NCBI GenBank assembly: GCA_010015655.1
Contig: ML976713.1
Span: forward strand, 405,826 to 469,825
DNA length: 64,000 nucleotides
Direction: 5' to 3'
Origin: Bimuria novae-zelandiae CBS 107.79
Taxonomy: Eukaryota > Ascomycota > Dothideomycetes > Pleosporales > Didymosphaeriaceae
A program made the position numbers and the translations under genes. Each line of letters starts with the position of its first letter. The stretch's first letter is position 1. Of the stretch, positions 23,025-35,100 are shown piece after piece. Below the pieces are notes generated by a model. The model saw only the letters and a program-made list of their open reading frames with translations, was not told the origin of the DNA and did no database searches.

Positions 23025-25195
23025 AGATGGATCTAAAGAAGAGTATAATAATAAAGGAATAGCCTTTACTAAAATTAGTAAAAGATATTTAGTCTTTTTT
23101 TAGCTTTACTAACTTCTATTATAAATTTATTAAAAACTACTCCAAGACAACCGCTCTGCTAACAGAACTTACAACGACTAGTAAATGGCGACTACGATAG
23201 GAAGAAGAGATAGAAGCTTTTAAAATCTAAAACGTTTATTCTTAACCGCGCCATTACTATAGATATATAACCTAGAGCGACGTTATTATATCTACACTAA
23301 CGTATTAGACTACGCGCTAGGAGCTATACTCTTATAAAAATATAATAATAAGAAATAGAGACTAGTATTCTACTATTTAAAAAAGTTATTAGGAGTAGAA
23401 CTTAATTATAAGATCTATAATAACAAGCTTTTAGTAATTATTAATTACTTTAAATAGTAAGAAGCGTAGCTTAAGGGAGTAAAATATTAGGTAAAAGTCT
23501 TTTCTAAATACCTAAACCTTACTCGCTTTATAATTATAAAAAAGTTTAATAGAAGGTAGGCTAGGTGGTTTAAATAGTTAGTAAAGTATAACTTTTTGAT
23601 TACTTACCTAGCAGGAATAGCTAATAGAGCGACGGACGCTCTTAGCAGGCAATTTAATCTTATAGAAGAAGAAGGCAATGTTAACTATAATACTATTCTT
23701 ACGTAAGTAGAGGATAGAACGCTACGCTATAATAAAACGTAGCTTTCGCCTGTACTAGAAGCACGACGTATAAACTTTACCTATTATAAACTTCCTATAA
23801 TTAATTTTTAAGACTGTAAAAAACTTATAGATAGCGATTAACACGCGTATAACCTTAATTAAGCTATAAAATTACTTACGCAGGATTATAGAAATAGGGA
23901 GTAAATAAGTAGCTAAGTAGTACTACTATTAGTTAAGAAACTACATAAAGACAAGGAATAAGGACACCTAAGGATTATAAAAATAACGCGCTAAGTCGCG
24001 AATAAATACGCTATTTTTAGGCTATAGTAGATAGTATAAAGGGTACTAGGTAACTGTTTAGTATGTTACTAGAATAAGCCTAAGAGATATAAGCCCTATA
24101 GTCTTTTATAACTATTATAGCTACCTCTAAGACTATAGTCTAGTGTAACTATAGACTTTATTATAAAGCTCCTAGCGTTACTAGCACTAGGGAATAAACG
24201 ACCCTATAACTCTATTTTAGTTATAGTTTATTAACTAACTAAGGAATTAAGATTTATGCTAATTAAAAAAGCTATATTAGTAAAAGAACTATCTTACGTA
24301 GTAAAATAAAAACTTATATCTTAGGTTAGATAATTAGATATATTTATTACTAATAGATCTAAGATATTTACATCTTTGTATTAGACCACGTTTACCGCTA
24401 TACTAGGTATCAAGCACAAGCTCACGACGAGTTTCTATTTAGAAATAGATAGATAAACGGAACAAACTAACTAATTATTAAATAATACTTTTAGATGTAT
24501 ATAAATAAGCTATAGGACAATTAGGTTAAGCTACTACTAATAGCTTAACTAGTATATAATAGCGCAAGATTAGCGACTACAAGGTACTTGCTATACTACG
24601 CTAACTACGGATATAAGCTAATAACTTATTAGGATTTGTTAGATATTAAAAGTATTGCGAAAGATGCAGCTAATAAAGCTAAACTTATATAAGATTTACA
24701 CGAAACACTACGCAGAAACAATGTATAATATAATAAGTAAATAGTAAGATAGGTAAATAAGAAAAGGATTAAAGAACTAACTTATAAAAAGGGGAATAGA
24801 GTTTTCCTCTTACAAAACATTTTTAAGATAGCTTAGCAAGAAACTAGATAATCTTTAAAAAGGACTATTTAAAATTTAGGAAGTAAAAGGCCTAGTAAAT
24901 TTTAAGCTATAGTTACTTATAGATACACGTATTTACCTAGTCTTCTATAAATTATTGCTAGAACTAGCACCACTAGATGCTAAATTAAAGTTACATTTAG
25001 AACTTAAAGATAGAGAGTACGAGGTCGAAGCAATTAAGAATTTATAAAAATTTAAACGTTAGTATAAGTATCTAGTAGATTAGGAAGGATAGCTAGAGAG
25101 CTATAATATATAAGAACTACTAGGGAATTTTACTAACTATAAAGAGGCCTTAGAGAAGTTCTACTAGGAATATTTAAAAAAGTTAAGGCAAAAGG
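23025..25195 (+). pseudogene. Gypsy A pol, 3' part (RNase H and integrase)
   Basis: This resumes the frame broken at 10000, with KMDLKKSIIIKE and the RT-RNase H connection. RNase H sequence follows to about 23700. Integrase is clear near 24110-24480: SSVTIDFIIKLLA, VIVYXLTKELRFMLIKKA, FITNRSKIFTSLY, and DRQTEQTNQLL where X and several Gln are stops in the DNA. A chromodomain-like end lies near 25030-25190. Stops are TAA and TAG. Together with 8837-10000 this is one element in plus orientation. Confidence 0.78.
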
Positions 25196-25199
25196 CTTA

Positions 25200-25700
25200 A
25201 GGTTATTAAAATTAAAAGGCAAAAGAAAGGTAGCCTAGTCTAAAGTATTAGTGCTAAGTATAAGGCCCCCCTCTAGCTATATAATATTCTAGCCTAACTC
25301 TTTTAGCCCCTTAAGGCGCTTAATCTCTTTAATAAATTTTATTAAGTTAGTAAGCAGCCTCTCATTACGCTTCTTAAGTAAGTAATTTTACTTTAATAGC
25401 CTTTTTCTTTTAGCACGGGTAGCCTAAAAAGCTACTATAGGTATTTTTTTTAACTACTATTGCTTCCTCTAGGCGCTTAAGCCTATCTACTTTAAAGTTA
25501 ATATAGAAAAAGTTTAAAACTATAGACTCTAGCAGTTTATACTTCGCGATGCTATTTTTATAGTAATTACTACACTATACCTAAAAAAAGAATAGCTTAT
25601 AGGTTAAGCCCTTCTTCGCGTAGTACTTATAGGACACTATAGTAGTCTAACTAACTAAGTTTATTTAGTCTCTAATAAAATAATAATAAAGAATATTTTA
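25200..25700 (-). pseudogene. Antisense accessory ORF of Gypsy A
   Basis: Between the end of pol and the 3' LTR, the minus strand reads YYAKKGLTYKLFFF, then VDRLKRLEEAIVVKK and further Lys-rich helical sequence, broken by stops. Position, orientation and amino-acid character match the ORFs at 6960-7440, 10470-10960 and 42270-42760. No domain name can be given from sequence alone. Confidence 0.45.
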
Positions 25701-25750
25701 AAAGGATATTAACTACTGCATAAGGACATGCAGAGGAAGGAGGGGGATAA

Positions 25751-26382
25751 TATTATAGTCTAAAGGTTAAAGGTAGGATAACGGACCTTATAATATTAAT
25801 TAGGCCCTACCTTAGGCTTATGTGACTGTAAGCAGCCCAGAGATATGTCACATGACGACACTAGTCTCATGAGTCAGCTCTATCTCCATATACGAGCCTC
25901 TAATCACTCCATGTACACACAACACAACACAGAACAACACACAGAGCAACTCAGACAATTACACACACAATATACTACCTTCACACATATCACCCACCTG
26001 CTTACAGTAACGTCCTAGGCTGTCTTAGACGCCAAGACTATAGGACACTATAGGACCACGTGACCCCGGTCACGTAACGTCCCACGATATCCCATGGGAT
26101 CCCATAAGGCTAGGATACGGGATACTATGGGACTCTATAGGACAAGGAGGATATATATATATAGGACGATTTCCTTTATACGCTCCTTATAGTTAACTCA
26201 CATATCTTCTATGCGAGTACGTTCTCCTATATAGATTAATAACTATCTTATTTATTATAAGATTAAATTATCTAGCCACGCGCTAAGTGTCGCATTAACT
26301 TATATTAGTAAATAATTTATAAGGCACCTTATTACCTTACTACCCTAACCAGGATCGGACCAAGCGAGAACGCCTCATAACA
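25751..26382 (+). repeat. Gypsy A 3' LTR
   Basis: A polypurine tract, GGAAGGAGGGGGATAA, precedes TATTATAGTC at 25751 (ancestral TGTTATAGTC). The LTR ends CGCCTCATAACA at 26382. Its last 240 bp are clearly homologous to the Gypsy B LTR read on the minus strand, while its first 390 bp are unrelated to B. It contains a CA-rich stretch (about 25910-25970) and relatively GC-rich, little-mutated sequence (25800-26130). Confidence 0.75.
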
Positions 26383-28244
26383 CCTCTTAATACTCGCGCT
26401 TAATGGCTTTTTTAAACTTAGCTCTATATAAATATATCTTTAGCTAACTAATATACTTTAGGGCAGGTAGTAGCTAGCTTTAATAAATTTATAAGTTATT
26501 TTTATATCCTTTTTATTAGTTATTATAGTAAACGTGTTTAGGTAATTAGCAACATTTTAAGCTCCTAATTAAGTAGCGTAAGTTTATAAATTGCCTAAAT
26601 TTGTCGAATTTCAAACGCACTTTATAATATGTATATTATCTTATAAGATATTTAGATCTTACCGCTATAGAGTGTTATTATTACGTAAGTTAGGTATGTA
26701 TCCTTTAATTTTATTAGCTAATTAATTAGTAACTTCTTATTATATAGGCGTAGGACGAAAGCTGCGAGCATAGTAGCACCCTATAAAATAATGTACTATC
26801 TAATTAAAAAACAGCTAATATATCTATAAAGGTATTAAAAGTAAATTAATATTAAGAGGTTAATAGTTTATTAGTATTACCCTCGCCCCCCCCCCCCCCC
26901 CCCCCCCCAACTAATAGCTTAGATAATTATACGGCAGGCGTTAGTGTTAGTATTGGTATAGATTTAGCAATATTATAGAGACGTCGCTAAGGTAATATTA
27001 TTAGTTCTTTAATAGATATATTGTTATCTTTATACGCCTTAAGGACGTTAAGTAACTTAATAACCTTCTTAATTATTAAGTTATCTACGTAACTATCGCG
27101 GCCTTTATAGAAGGTAGAAGTATTAAATACCATATTATATATATAAATAACTTAATTCTTTATTAGACGTTAGATCTAGAAGATATTAGTACTATTATAG
27201 CCTACGCGATAGCTAATTAGTGCGTGCGAGGCTATCTTTGCTCTACGTAATAGATATTTATTAAGGACGTACGCATGATAACTAATTAGTTAAAAATAGC
27301 TTATTACTAGTTTTTTACTATAAATAACCTTATATAGCGTGCGCTAATTAAGGACTTTAAATAGCGTGTAATTAAGTAAGTATACTATTATTTTTATTAA
27401 CTTATTTACTAATTGCTTTAAAATGTTACCCTAGAGGCGTAAAGCACAGACCTTTACTATAATTAGCTTATTAGTAATCTTAGCACCCTTATTTTACGCA
27501 AGAGTATCTAGAGCGTGTAACTTGAAGTATATACCTAAGTTAGCGTAAAGTTACTTTATAAAGTTAATAATACTACGCTTAGCGTTAAGCTTAATCACGA
27601 TTACGTTATGATTATACTAGCACTAAATTTATTATATAGTATTCTATAGCTAGCGGCCTTGCTAAGCCACCAACTTTATTAAAAAGAACTCTGCTTTGTG
27701 CTAACGCAAGTGTTAATAGATAGCATAAGCACCTTTCTTATTACTATTATAATAAGATTTTTATTGCTATTATAGTTAGATAAGGTTAATTAAAATTTAA
27801 TAAAAGGAATGGACAGCGTCCTTTAGCGTATAATAAAAGATCTATTTTATTAACTTTAATTCTATATAGATTTAATAAAAGTCTTAATTAGCAGGCCCTT
27901 TTACTATTACTTCTTTAATATTATTATTTAGGTAATCTATAACCTTGCGTCCTAGATAACCCTGAAATTTCTAAGCTAGCATTAGAGAGATCTATTAGAT
28001 CTTTAGTACTTTTAATAAGTAAGTTTAAATTACTATTACAAGTAAGGATAACTTTATTAAAGAGTAGAAGAAATCTACGTTAATAAGCTAGTAGCCTTTA
28101 TAGTACTCTAAGTAAGTAATAACGCTATATTTATTATATAGCGTATCTTAACCTAAGTTAAAGTAAATACTAATATTATAATAGCGCCTAAGACTAACGA
28201 CGCTTGTAATAAAGCTAGGTACTAAAGTAATAGAAGTAATTAAC
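26383..28244 (-). pseudogene. Copia E pol fragment (integrase)
   Basis: The minus strand reads a decayed Copia integrase: HNVIVIKLNAKRSIINFIK, LHALDTLA, and, with RIP stops, VKVCALRL and NRTPFKVLNWRTLYEV-like sequence, near 27700-27250. This corresponds to the end of the Ty1/Copia integrase core (the family reads LPxxLWxEAxxxAxYLxNRxP). Sequence beyond 26900 is too decayed to assign confidently. The fragment ends at 26383 against the Gypsy A LTR, so its RT and 3' LTR are missing. Confidence 0.6.
26886..26908 (+). repeat. Poly-C tract of 23 bp
   Basis: A run of 23 consecutive C residues sits in strongly AT-rich sequence inside the Copia E remnant. Its length is unusual for RIP-decayed DNA and may vary between reads or isolates. 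Confidence 0.95.
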
Positions 28245-28249
28245 GTTAG

Positions 28250-28422
28250 TGTAAAAAGCGCCCTGACTACGGGCGACTCAGTCTATCCACAGTACTAAGG
28301 CGATCCCTTAGAGAGGGAAGAGAAGGGCTGCGGCGAGGGAAGTAGATAGGCGGAAGGCCCGGATAGCGCCGGTCTAGAGCGGACTAGGGCCGTCGAGGGC
28401 CCTCGACCTACGACTCGTGACA
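28250..28422. repeat. Solo LTR 1 (173 bp), not RIP-affected
   Basis: It starts TGTAAAAAGCGCC and ends CTCGTGACA. A perfect 5 bp duplication GTTAG flanks it (28245-28249 and 28423-28427). GC content is high compared with both sides. It interrupts Copia E between protease and integrase. No coding sequence. Orientation is not determined. Confidence 0.85.
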
Positions 28423-28441
28423 GTTAGCTCTATAATTATAT

Positions 28442-30347
28442 TGCAAAAGGCACCTTACTAGAGCTTTCTACGCTAGCTAGGATTAAGCCAAGCAGCTAAG
28501 TAGCCAAGCACGCAATCCCCTAAACTTATAAATAGTTAGTTATTATAAAGCTTCCTTTCCTTAATAAACTTTATTTTTAAGCTCCTTAATTATTATAACT
28601 ATGCGCTATAGTTATAAGCCTAGTACTTTTATAATACTTTATAATATACCTACTTTATACTAGCTAATAATTATAGTAGTAAACTATTTTTTTCTTTTTA
28701 TTATTTTTACGCTTACGTCTTGACGCTTATAACCTATAATAGAGCTAGACTATATAATAACCTCTATAAAGCTCCTATTAAGTAATTAACTTATAAATTA
28801 TAACTTATTTTTATTTTAGTATGTATAGCTTAAGTACCACGCGAAGACTTAAGAATTATAAAATTATATTAACTTTAAGACTCTTTAGTAAATAAATATA
28901 CACGACTAGGCTTTAGAGCTACTAAATATGAATACTAAAAGTAAGTCTTATATATAATAGCTTAAGTGCTATAAGCTAGAGTCTACTATTTATAATTAGC
29001 TTATAATAAAGCTTTAGGCACTTTAGAACTAGATTTATACTATAATTAATTTATAAAGGCTAGAGCTTATAATACTATAATTAAGTAAGTAGTAGACGCT
29101 ATAGGCGCTAATTAGAGAACTTAAAAATAATTTTTATCTAAGCGATAATAATTAGAAGGAGCAGGTATAATATACATACCAAGAGGTTACCCTACGCCCA
29201 CAGAGCAGCAGAACAACAGACACACCTAAATAGCTATCCGAATAGAACCGCGCACACGCCAACGCTGTGCTCTTAAATCTCCTAGAGATAAAGGGTACGC
29301 TATTAATAAAGGATTTCTTACGCTTACCATTACGATATAACTATAAGTAGGCTTAAAGAGAGCTTAATAACCTATTGCGATTAGGTACAGTAGTAACTCT
29401 ATCTCTAGAAGGATACGCTCGCTGGCTCGCGTAACTCGACCAAACAATTGAGCACGCAGGCATGTACGCTACGCTTAGAGGGCGCACTCCTAATACAAGC
29501 TACAAGTGCCTATATAGAGTAAATAGCTAGCATTAATAGAGGCCTATAGAGTGTAACCGCCTTTAGTACGCGCTCTAGGGAGAAGCATCTTATAAGCTTT
29601 ATAATAAGCTTATAAGTAAGGAGATAAGTAAAATTAAAAGCTAAATTTAAAAGAATTAGTAGAAGGTATTATTAACTAAACTTAAGTATAAGGGGTAGGT
29701 AGTAGACCCTCCTTTAGTCTTTCTAGGGAATATTAAAGCATAAATTATAGTAAGCCTTTACTAGCTAGGCGCTGCAATCCTATAGCTACCTATTCTTTTA
29801 TTTATCTACGCAGGTACTCGCACGGGTCACGTTATAAGTAGATAGTTACCCTTAAATATTTATTAAAGCTTTATAGTAGAAGTACGTTACTCTTTTTAAT
29901 TTTTAATTTTTTTACGCAGGTACTTGTGCTGGTTATATTATAAGTAAATAATTACCTTTAAATATTTATTAAAGCTTTATAGTAAAAGTATACTACTTTT
30001 TTTTCTTCTTTACCTTTCTCCTAGAACTATATATAAACTAGCTACTTAGACTAATTACCTAATAAGCTAAAAATCTAAGTTAGACGCTTTTTAAGCTCTA
30101 AGCGTAAGTTTACTACCTTTTACACTTTAAGTTACTATTTAGCTTATTATACTACGCTTTATAAGCTAGGGGGTATATTATTAAAAATACCTTATTAGAG
30201 CTTTCTACACTAACTAAGGTTAAGCTAAGTAGCTAAGTAGCTAAGCACGCGATTTTCTAAACTTATAAATAATTAGTTATTATAAAGCTTCCTCTCCTTA
30301 ATAGACTCTATTTTCGAGCTCCCTAATCGTTGTGACTATGCGCCACA
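28442..30347 (+). mobile_element. Element F: small non-autonomous LTR element
   Basis: Two 169 bp direct repeats (28442-28610 and 30179-30347) enclose 1.57 kb. A polypurine stretch AAGCTAGGGGGTAT lies just before the second repeat, so the element points to the plus strand. No RT, integrase or RNase H motif can be read inside. The centre (about 29190-29760) is the least decayed part and has a broken frame with STPTEQQNNRHT and basic sequence, perhaps a gag-like remnant. It splits Copia E within the protease region. I could not find a matching target duplication. TRIM/LARD-type is the best description. Confidence 0.65.
29808..30003. repeat. Tandem duplication with 106 bp period in element F
   Basis: ACGCAGGTACTCGCACGGGT at 29808 recurs as ACGCAGGTACTTGTGCTGGT at 29914. 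The homology extends about 90 bp through TTTATTAAAGCTTTATAGTA. Differences are almost all C/T or G/A. Confidence 0.85.
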
Positions 30348-31319
30348 ACTTATTAATATATTAACTATAAAAGTTATCTTGCCCTAGGCTTTAATTTTAT
30401 AGTAGTACTTACTTACTTTAATAATTATACTAGTATCTTTAACACGCTCCTGTTCCCAACCTACCTAATTAGTTATATTAATAATGTAGGTGTTAGAACC
30501 TAGGTCTAAAATCTATTAGTTTTATAAAGATATAGTATAATTATTAATCGCGGTAATAGTTAGCTCGTCTAGTAGGATTATATTATAGTTATTAGCTAAA
30601 GTAGCTAAGATCTCGCTTACTATGCTATATAAGCCTATTATAAAAGCCAAGCTACTATCGCTTAGTAGCCATTTATTATTAAGTTAAATAGTTATAGTTG
30701 CTAGTATTATCTTTAAGAAATGCCTATTTATCTTATTTATAGCCTTCTATATTTACGTAAGGAGGCTAGGTTTATCTTATAAAACTTAATTAATACGCTA
30801 GCACATAGCAGGATCTTTCTAATAGTTACTTAGTTATAAGTAGAAGTCCTTATTAAGGTATTAGCACGAAATATACTAGTCTTTATTATTATAAAGACAT
30901 ACGCTCCTTAGCGCTTAACTTATAGTAGACTTATTATTATTCTTAATATTACTCTACGTTTTTGCTACTTAAAGGTTACCCGCCATGCTGTTAAGCTTCT
31001 AGGAACTAGGTTACACTTGTTAAATATACATTATATAGGCAAAGACATAGTCCTCTAGTGTAGCTATTTACGCATTATTATTCTCGTGTTTAAATAGTTT
31101 AATTAGCTTAGGCGTAGCGTAATTAAGTTTAATATTTTTAATAATTATTAAAAAGTCTTCTCATACGCGTATATTCTTTATATTAGGTAAATTAAATTTA
31201 GCGTACTAGCTCATAACTTAAATCTATAATTATAGCTAGTTTTTAAAGTTACGTAACTTTAGTATGACACATAAGCGCTTATATTTATTAAATAAGTTAT
31301 ATTAGTAAACTACTATTAA
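30348..31319 (-). pseudogene. Copia E gag end and protease fragment
   Basis: The minus strand near 30640-30380 reads WEQERVKDTS after ILDLGSNTYIINITN, the Copia aspartic protease block (normally LDSGSNTHI). The active-site Ser codon has become Leu. Sequence above this (to 31319) is AT-rich and should be Gag with its zinc knuckle, but I cannot show the knuckle. The piece continues at 31504 beyond solo LTR 2. Confidence 0.6.
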
Positions 31320-31323
31320 TAGT

Positions 31324-31498
31324 TGTGGAGAGTAAAACGAGCTGGATAGTATATAGTTCGGAGATCGAATTGATTGATCAGTAACATATGAAAAGTTGCT
31401 TGTAAAAGCAGTATTTATACCGAGCATTCGGTGTTATGTTTGCCCGTTCCACCGGATCCTTCCGATCAGGATACCTACAAGGGATAATTCCCGCGACA
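31324..31498 (-). repeat. Solo LTR 2 (175 bp) with intact promoter-like box
   Basis: Plus-strand ends are TGTGGAGAG and CCCGCGACA. A perfect duplication ATAGT flanks it (31319-31323 and 31499-31503). On the minus strand it reads TGTCGCGGGAATTATCC and carries GGTATAAATACTG, a good TATA box, about 85 bp from its start. Almost no RIP changes are evident. It interrupts Copia E gag. Confidence 0.87.
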
Positions 31499-31503
31499 AT
31501 AGT

Positions 31504-31940
31504 ATAAAGTGCTTTTTAAGGAAGATAAGCTACGCGTATAGCGTATCCTAATTATATAATAAGTAGATATAGCGCTTGGTAATTATCTTACTAATATTTA
31601 TATTTAGGTTTTAAAATACCTACTTTTACTTAAGGTAGGAGGTATATTACTTCTTATATTAGTTATATATAAATTAATAGCGTTAAAATTTATTATTATT
31701 AAAGTTAGCGTTGGCGTACATCGTACCGGGTACCTTAGTAACTTTGTATTAGTGCGCCATAGGCTCGACAAGCTCTGTGAGTAGAGGCAGGTCAGCTGTA
31801 GCGACGTCGGGGTTGTAATACTGCTATAGATCGTGCTGCTGCGCGGCGTCCTTGCGGAGAAAGATCCATGCCTACCAGTCCTCAGGCTTGTTAAGGACTA
31901 CTGTGACACGCGTTGTCGTAGGATCAGATTCTGTCGCCAT
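31504..31940 (-). pseudogene. Copia E Gag N-terminus
   Basis: The minus strand from ATG at 31940 reads MATESDPTTTRVTVVLNKPE, then a TAG where Trp or Gln is expected, AWIFLRKDAAQQHDL, and YYNPDVATADLPLLTELVEP. This is the start typical of fungal Copia Gag proteins (UBN2-like). The first 90 codons are well preserved with few stops. Beyond 31690 decay is heavy. The start lies 16 bp inside the probable 5' LTR. Confidence 0.72.
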
Positions 31941-31956
31941 CTTGGAGTCGTGCAGC

Positions 31957-32192
31957 TGTCACAAGTCGTATGCAGCAGGTATCGCAGGATTATTATAAAC
32001 GATTATAAGTAAGTAGTAGCCTTAGTAGGTGCAAACCGGGCTTATAACTATAACGTCGAAAAAGAGTCTTAAGGCAATCGTTGTTTTTAATTAAGAAGCT
32101 ACTCTATAGAGCTATCTACTGTGGATCACGTGAGTCACGTGCACGGGCCACGCGTACGCAGGTGGCCCAAGCTTCTATACTAAACCGTCACA
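31957..32192 (-). repeat. Probable Copia E 5' LTR
   Basis: On the minus strand it begins TGTGACGGTTTAG at 32192 and ends CGACTTGTGACA at 31957. No second copy is left in the window to confirm the ends, because the other end of Copia E was lost at 26383. At 32193 the sequence switches to the Gypsy D pol end. Confidence 0.5.
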
Positions 32193-35100
32193 ATATAGGT
32201 ATTTAAGGTAATCTTAAATTACTTTTAAGTCCCTAATTTTCTTAACCTTATACTTATTATCTTTTAGATCTAACTAGTTCTTAACTAGAGCGTCTAGTAA
32301 AGTTAGTTCTAAAATAATTTATAAAAGTTAAGATAAATCTTTATTACCCTTTAGTAAAAGTAATTTAGTTATAATAGGTCCCTTAGCTTCTTATACTTTA
32401 AAAGGGCCTACTTAGAGATAATATAGTTTTCTTCTAGGTTAATTTGTCCTTAGATTTTTTTTATAATAAAAAGACTTAATCTCCTTTTTTAAAAGTTGGT
32501 TCCTTAATCCTTTGCTTATTTGCGTTCTTAGGTACTATAAAAGTCCTCTAAGTAATTTATTTCTAAAAGACTTTGTAAAGTTCCTTTATTACTTAAGTCT
32601 TATTAAGAGCTCTTATAGAAATACTCTCTATATCCCTTAGATTTTAATAATTAATTAGCTTATACCTATAGTTTATATAGTGCGATAAGTATCTTATCGT
32701 GTCTAATCTTATAATATTATATACTAGTTATACTATTAGTAGTAGCTTTACCTAATTATCCTATTATTTACTAACGTAGAATTATAGGTACTATTCTAAA
32801 GTTTAATTCGTACGTTCCGTTTATCTATTAGTCTAGGGGTGGAAACTTATTAAGAGCTTTCTATGAACACCTAGAGCTGCTATAACGGTATCCTAGTACT
32901 TAGATATAAAGAGCTTGTCTCTATTTATAATAAATTCCTTCAGTAGTCTATATTTCGCGAACGCTACGTTGTCTACCTTATAAGCTAGTTCTTCTACTAT
33001 TATAAATTCTTTTATAGGTCTAAACTTAGCTATCATAGTTAGAGAGTCTACTATTACTATAATAGTGTTATATATTAGCTTTGTTCCTAGCTATAGTAAT
33101 TTCGGGAGTTTTACTATAAAGTCTATTATTACACTTTACTAGGGCTATTTAGCTACTTATAGTAATTATAATAGCTTATAAAGCTTATATTTCTTTATCT
33201 TATTCTTGTAGCACAATTAATAGTTACTTATAACCTTAGTTACTATCTTCTTAAGTTTACGAATAACATATTTATTTGAGATATAATGCGTTATTTCTTT
33301 AAGAATTAGGTATTTTTATTCTTATAATTTATATAATTTCCTTATTACCGCTGTCTTATAGTCTAGTCTTATAATAATCTTACATTAGTGGTCTCGGCAC
33401 GTTTCGTTAAGTCTACTATAAAAAAGATCGTATTTCTCTCGCTGTTTAGTAGTAAGTTAGCTATAATCCTAAAAATCGTGTACTACTAGTTTTATGTACT
33501 ATAGGCTAGCCGTGCAAACCTCAATATATAGCTAATTATATTTAATTATTTAATTATTCCCTGCACGTAGCACTACGTTATATAAATTAAGTTTATCTTT
33601 TATAAGATTTAAGTTTCTACTTAAGACATCTATTGCGCTGTTAACTATTCTTAATTAATAGTATATAGTAAAGTGAAAGTTCTCTAAGAATTCTGCCTAT
33701 CGTACTTATTATTTATTAACCCTTTTTATTAATATTAAGCTAGTAAGGTTTCAGTAGTCTATTTATACTATTATTTTAAAACGCGCTCTTATAAGCTAGG
33801 CTTTTTATTATTTAAAGGCGTCTGCTATCCCTAGTAGTTCTTTATTATAAACGTCGTAATTAATTTCTGCTCCTAAGACCTTCCAAGAATAATAGAACAC
33901 TAGTCTCCATTTTCTATTATTACACTACTATAAGAAGATCGCTTTTAGTGCGTAGTCTAATATATTTATTTTAACCCTTATAGGTTTCTCTAGATTACGC
34001 ATTCGTAGGAGGGGTGCTAAAAAAGGGCTTTTTAAGCTTTTTAAAAGCTTTTTACTATTGTTATTTTACCTAAATTGTACTTCTTTCTTAGTAATCTCTA
34101 TTAAGGGTGTCGTGACCTTAGAATAGTCCTTAATAAACTTTTAGTAGAAATTAGTAAATTTTAGGAACGATTAGACTTCATTTACTAACTTAGGTTATAA
34201 ATATTTTTATATTATAAATCCTTTTTTCAGGACTATTTTAACGACTTCTCTCGAAATTGTGAATCTAAAATATTCTGTTTTCGTTACGTAGATTTTACAT
34301 AATTTTAGGTAAAGGAGTAGTCTGTATTCCTTTATCTTAGCTAGCACCTTTTATACGTATTATATATACTCCTTAAGCGTGCCTCCCGAATATATTAGTG
34401 TATTAACTAAATATACCGTGTAGAATATATTTAGATATTTGTGTAATGCCTTATTTACTATTATCTAAAACGTGGCTAGGGCGTTCGTTAGTCCTATAGG
34501 CATAACCGTGAATTTAAATAGTCTATATTATATTTAAAATACTATTATCTATTTGTGTCCTTTACGTATACGCATCTAAGAGAATTTATTTTATATATTA
34601 AATTTAGTAAACTGCTTAGCTCCTTAAAGTCAATTTGTAAGCTCTATTATTAGTAATAAGAGGTATTAGTTCTTTATTATCTTATTATTTAGCTATTAGA
34701 AGTCTATATATAGCTAAAGTTATTTATTTTCTTTTAGTATAAATAGTATAGCAGAAGCTATTAATTTTTTACTTAGTTATATAAACTTCCTTTTTGAGTT
34801 CTTCTTTAACTATTCTACTAAATTTTTTATTAGTCTCGTGATAATAATTATAATTATTTAAAGTATAGTTTTAGACCTTCCTGTAGGTAGATCTTATAAT
34901 CCTATTCGTAGTGTTTTAGGAGTATTTTGCCGTCTTGTTCGTGGAATAGCTCTGCGAAATCTATATACTCCTTAGGTATGAACAGAGTTTCGTGCCCCTC
35001 CTTCTGGAGCTCACCCTTCCTTATCCATATAATTCCTGCTGTCTAAGGGTCTCTCCTATAGATTCTGGTAATCTTATATAGTAATATTTTTATAAATAAT

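Noticed and set aside
28437..30352. Target-site duplication for element F
   Set aside because: The flanks TATAT and ACTTA do not match even allowing for RIP transitions, so none is claimed.
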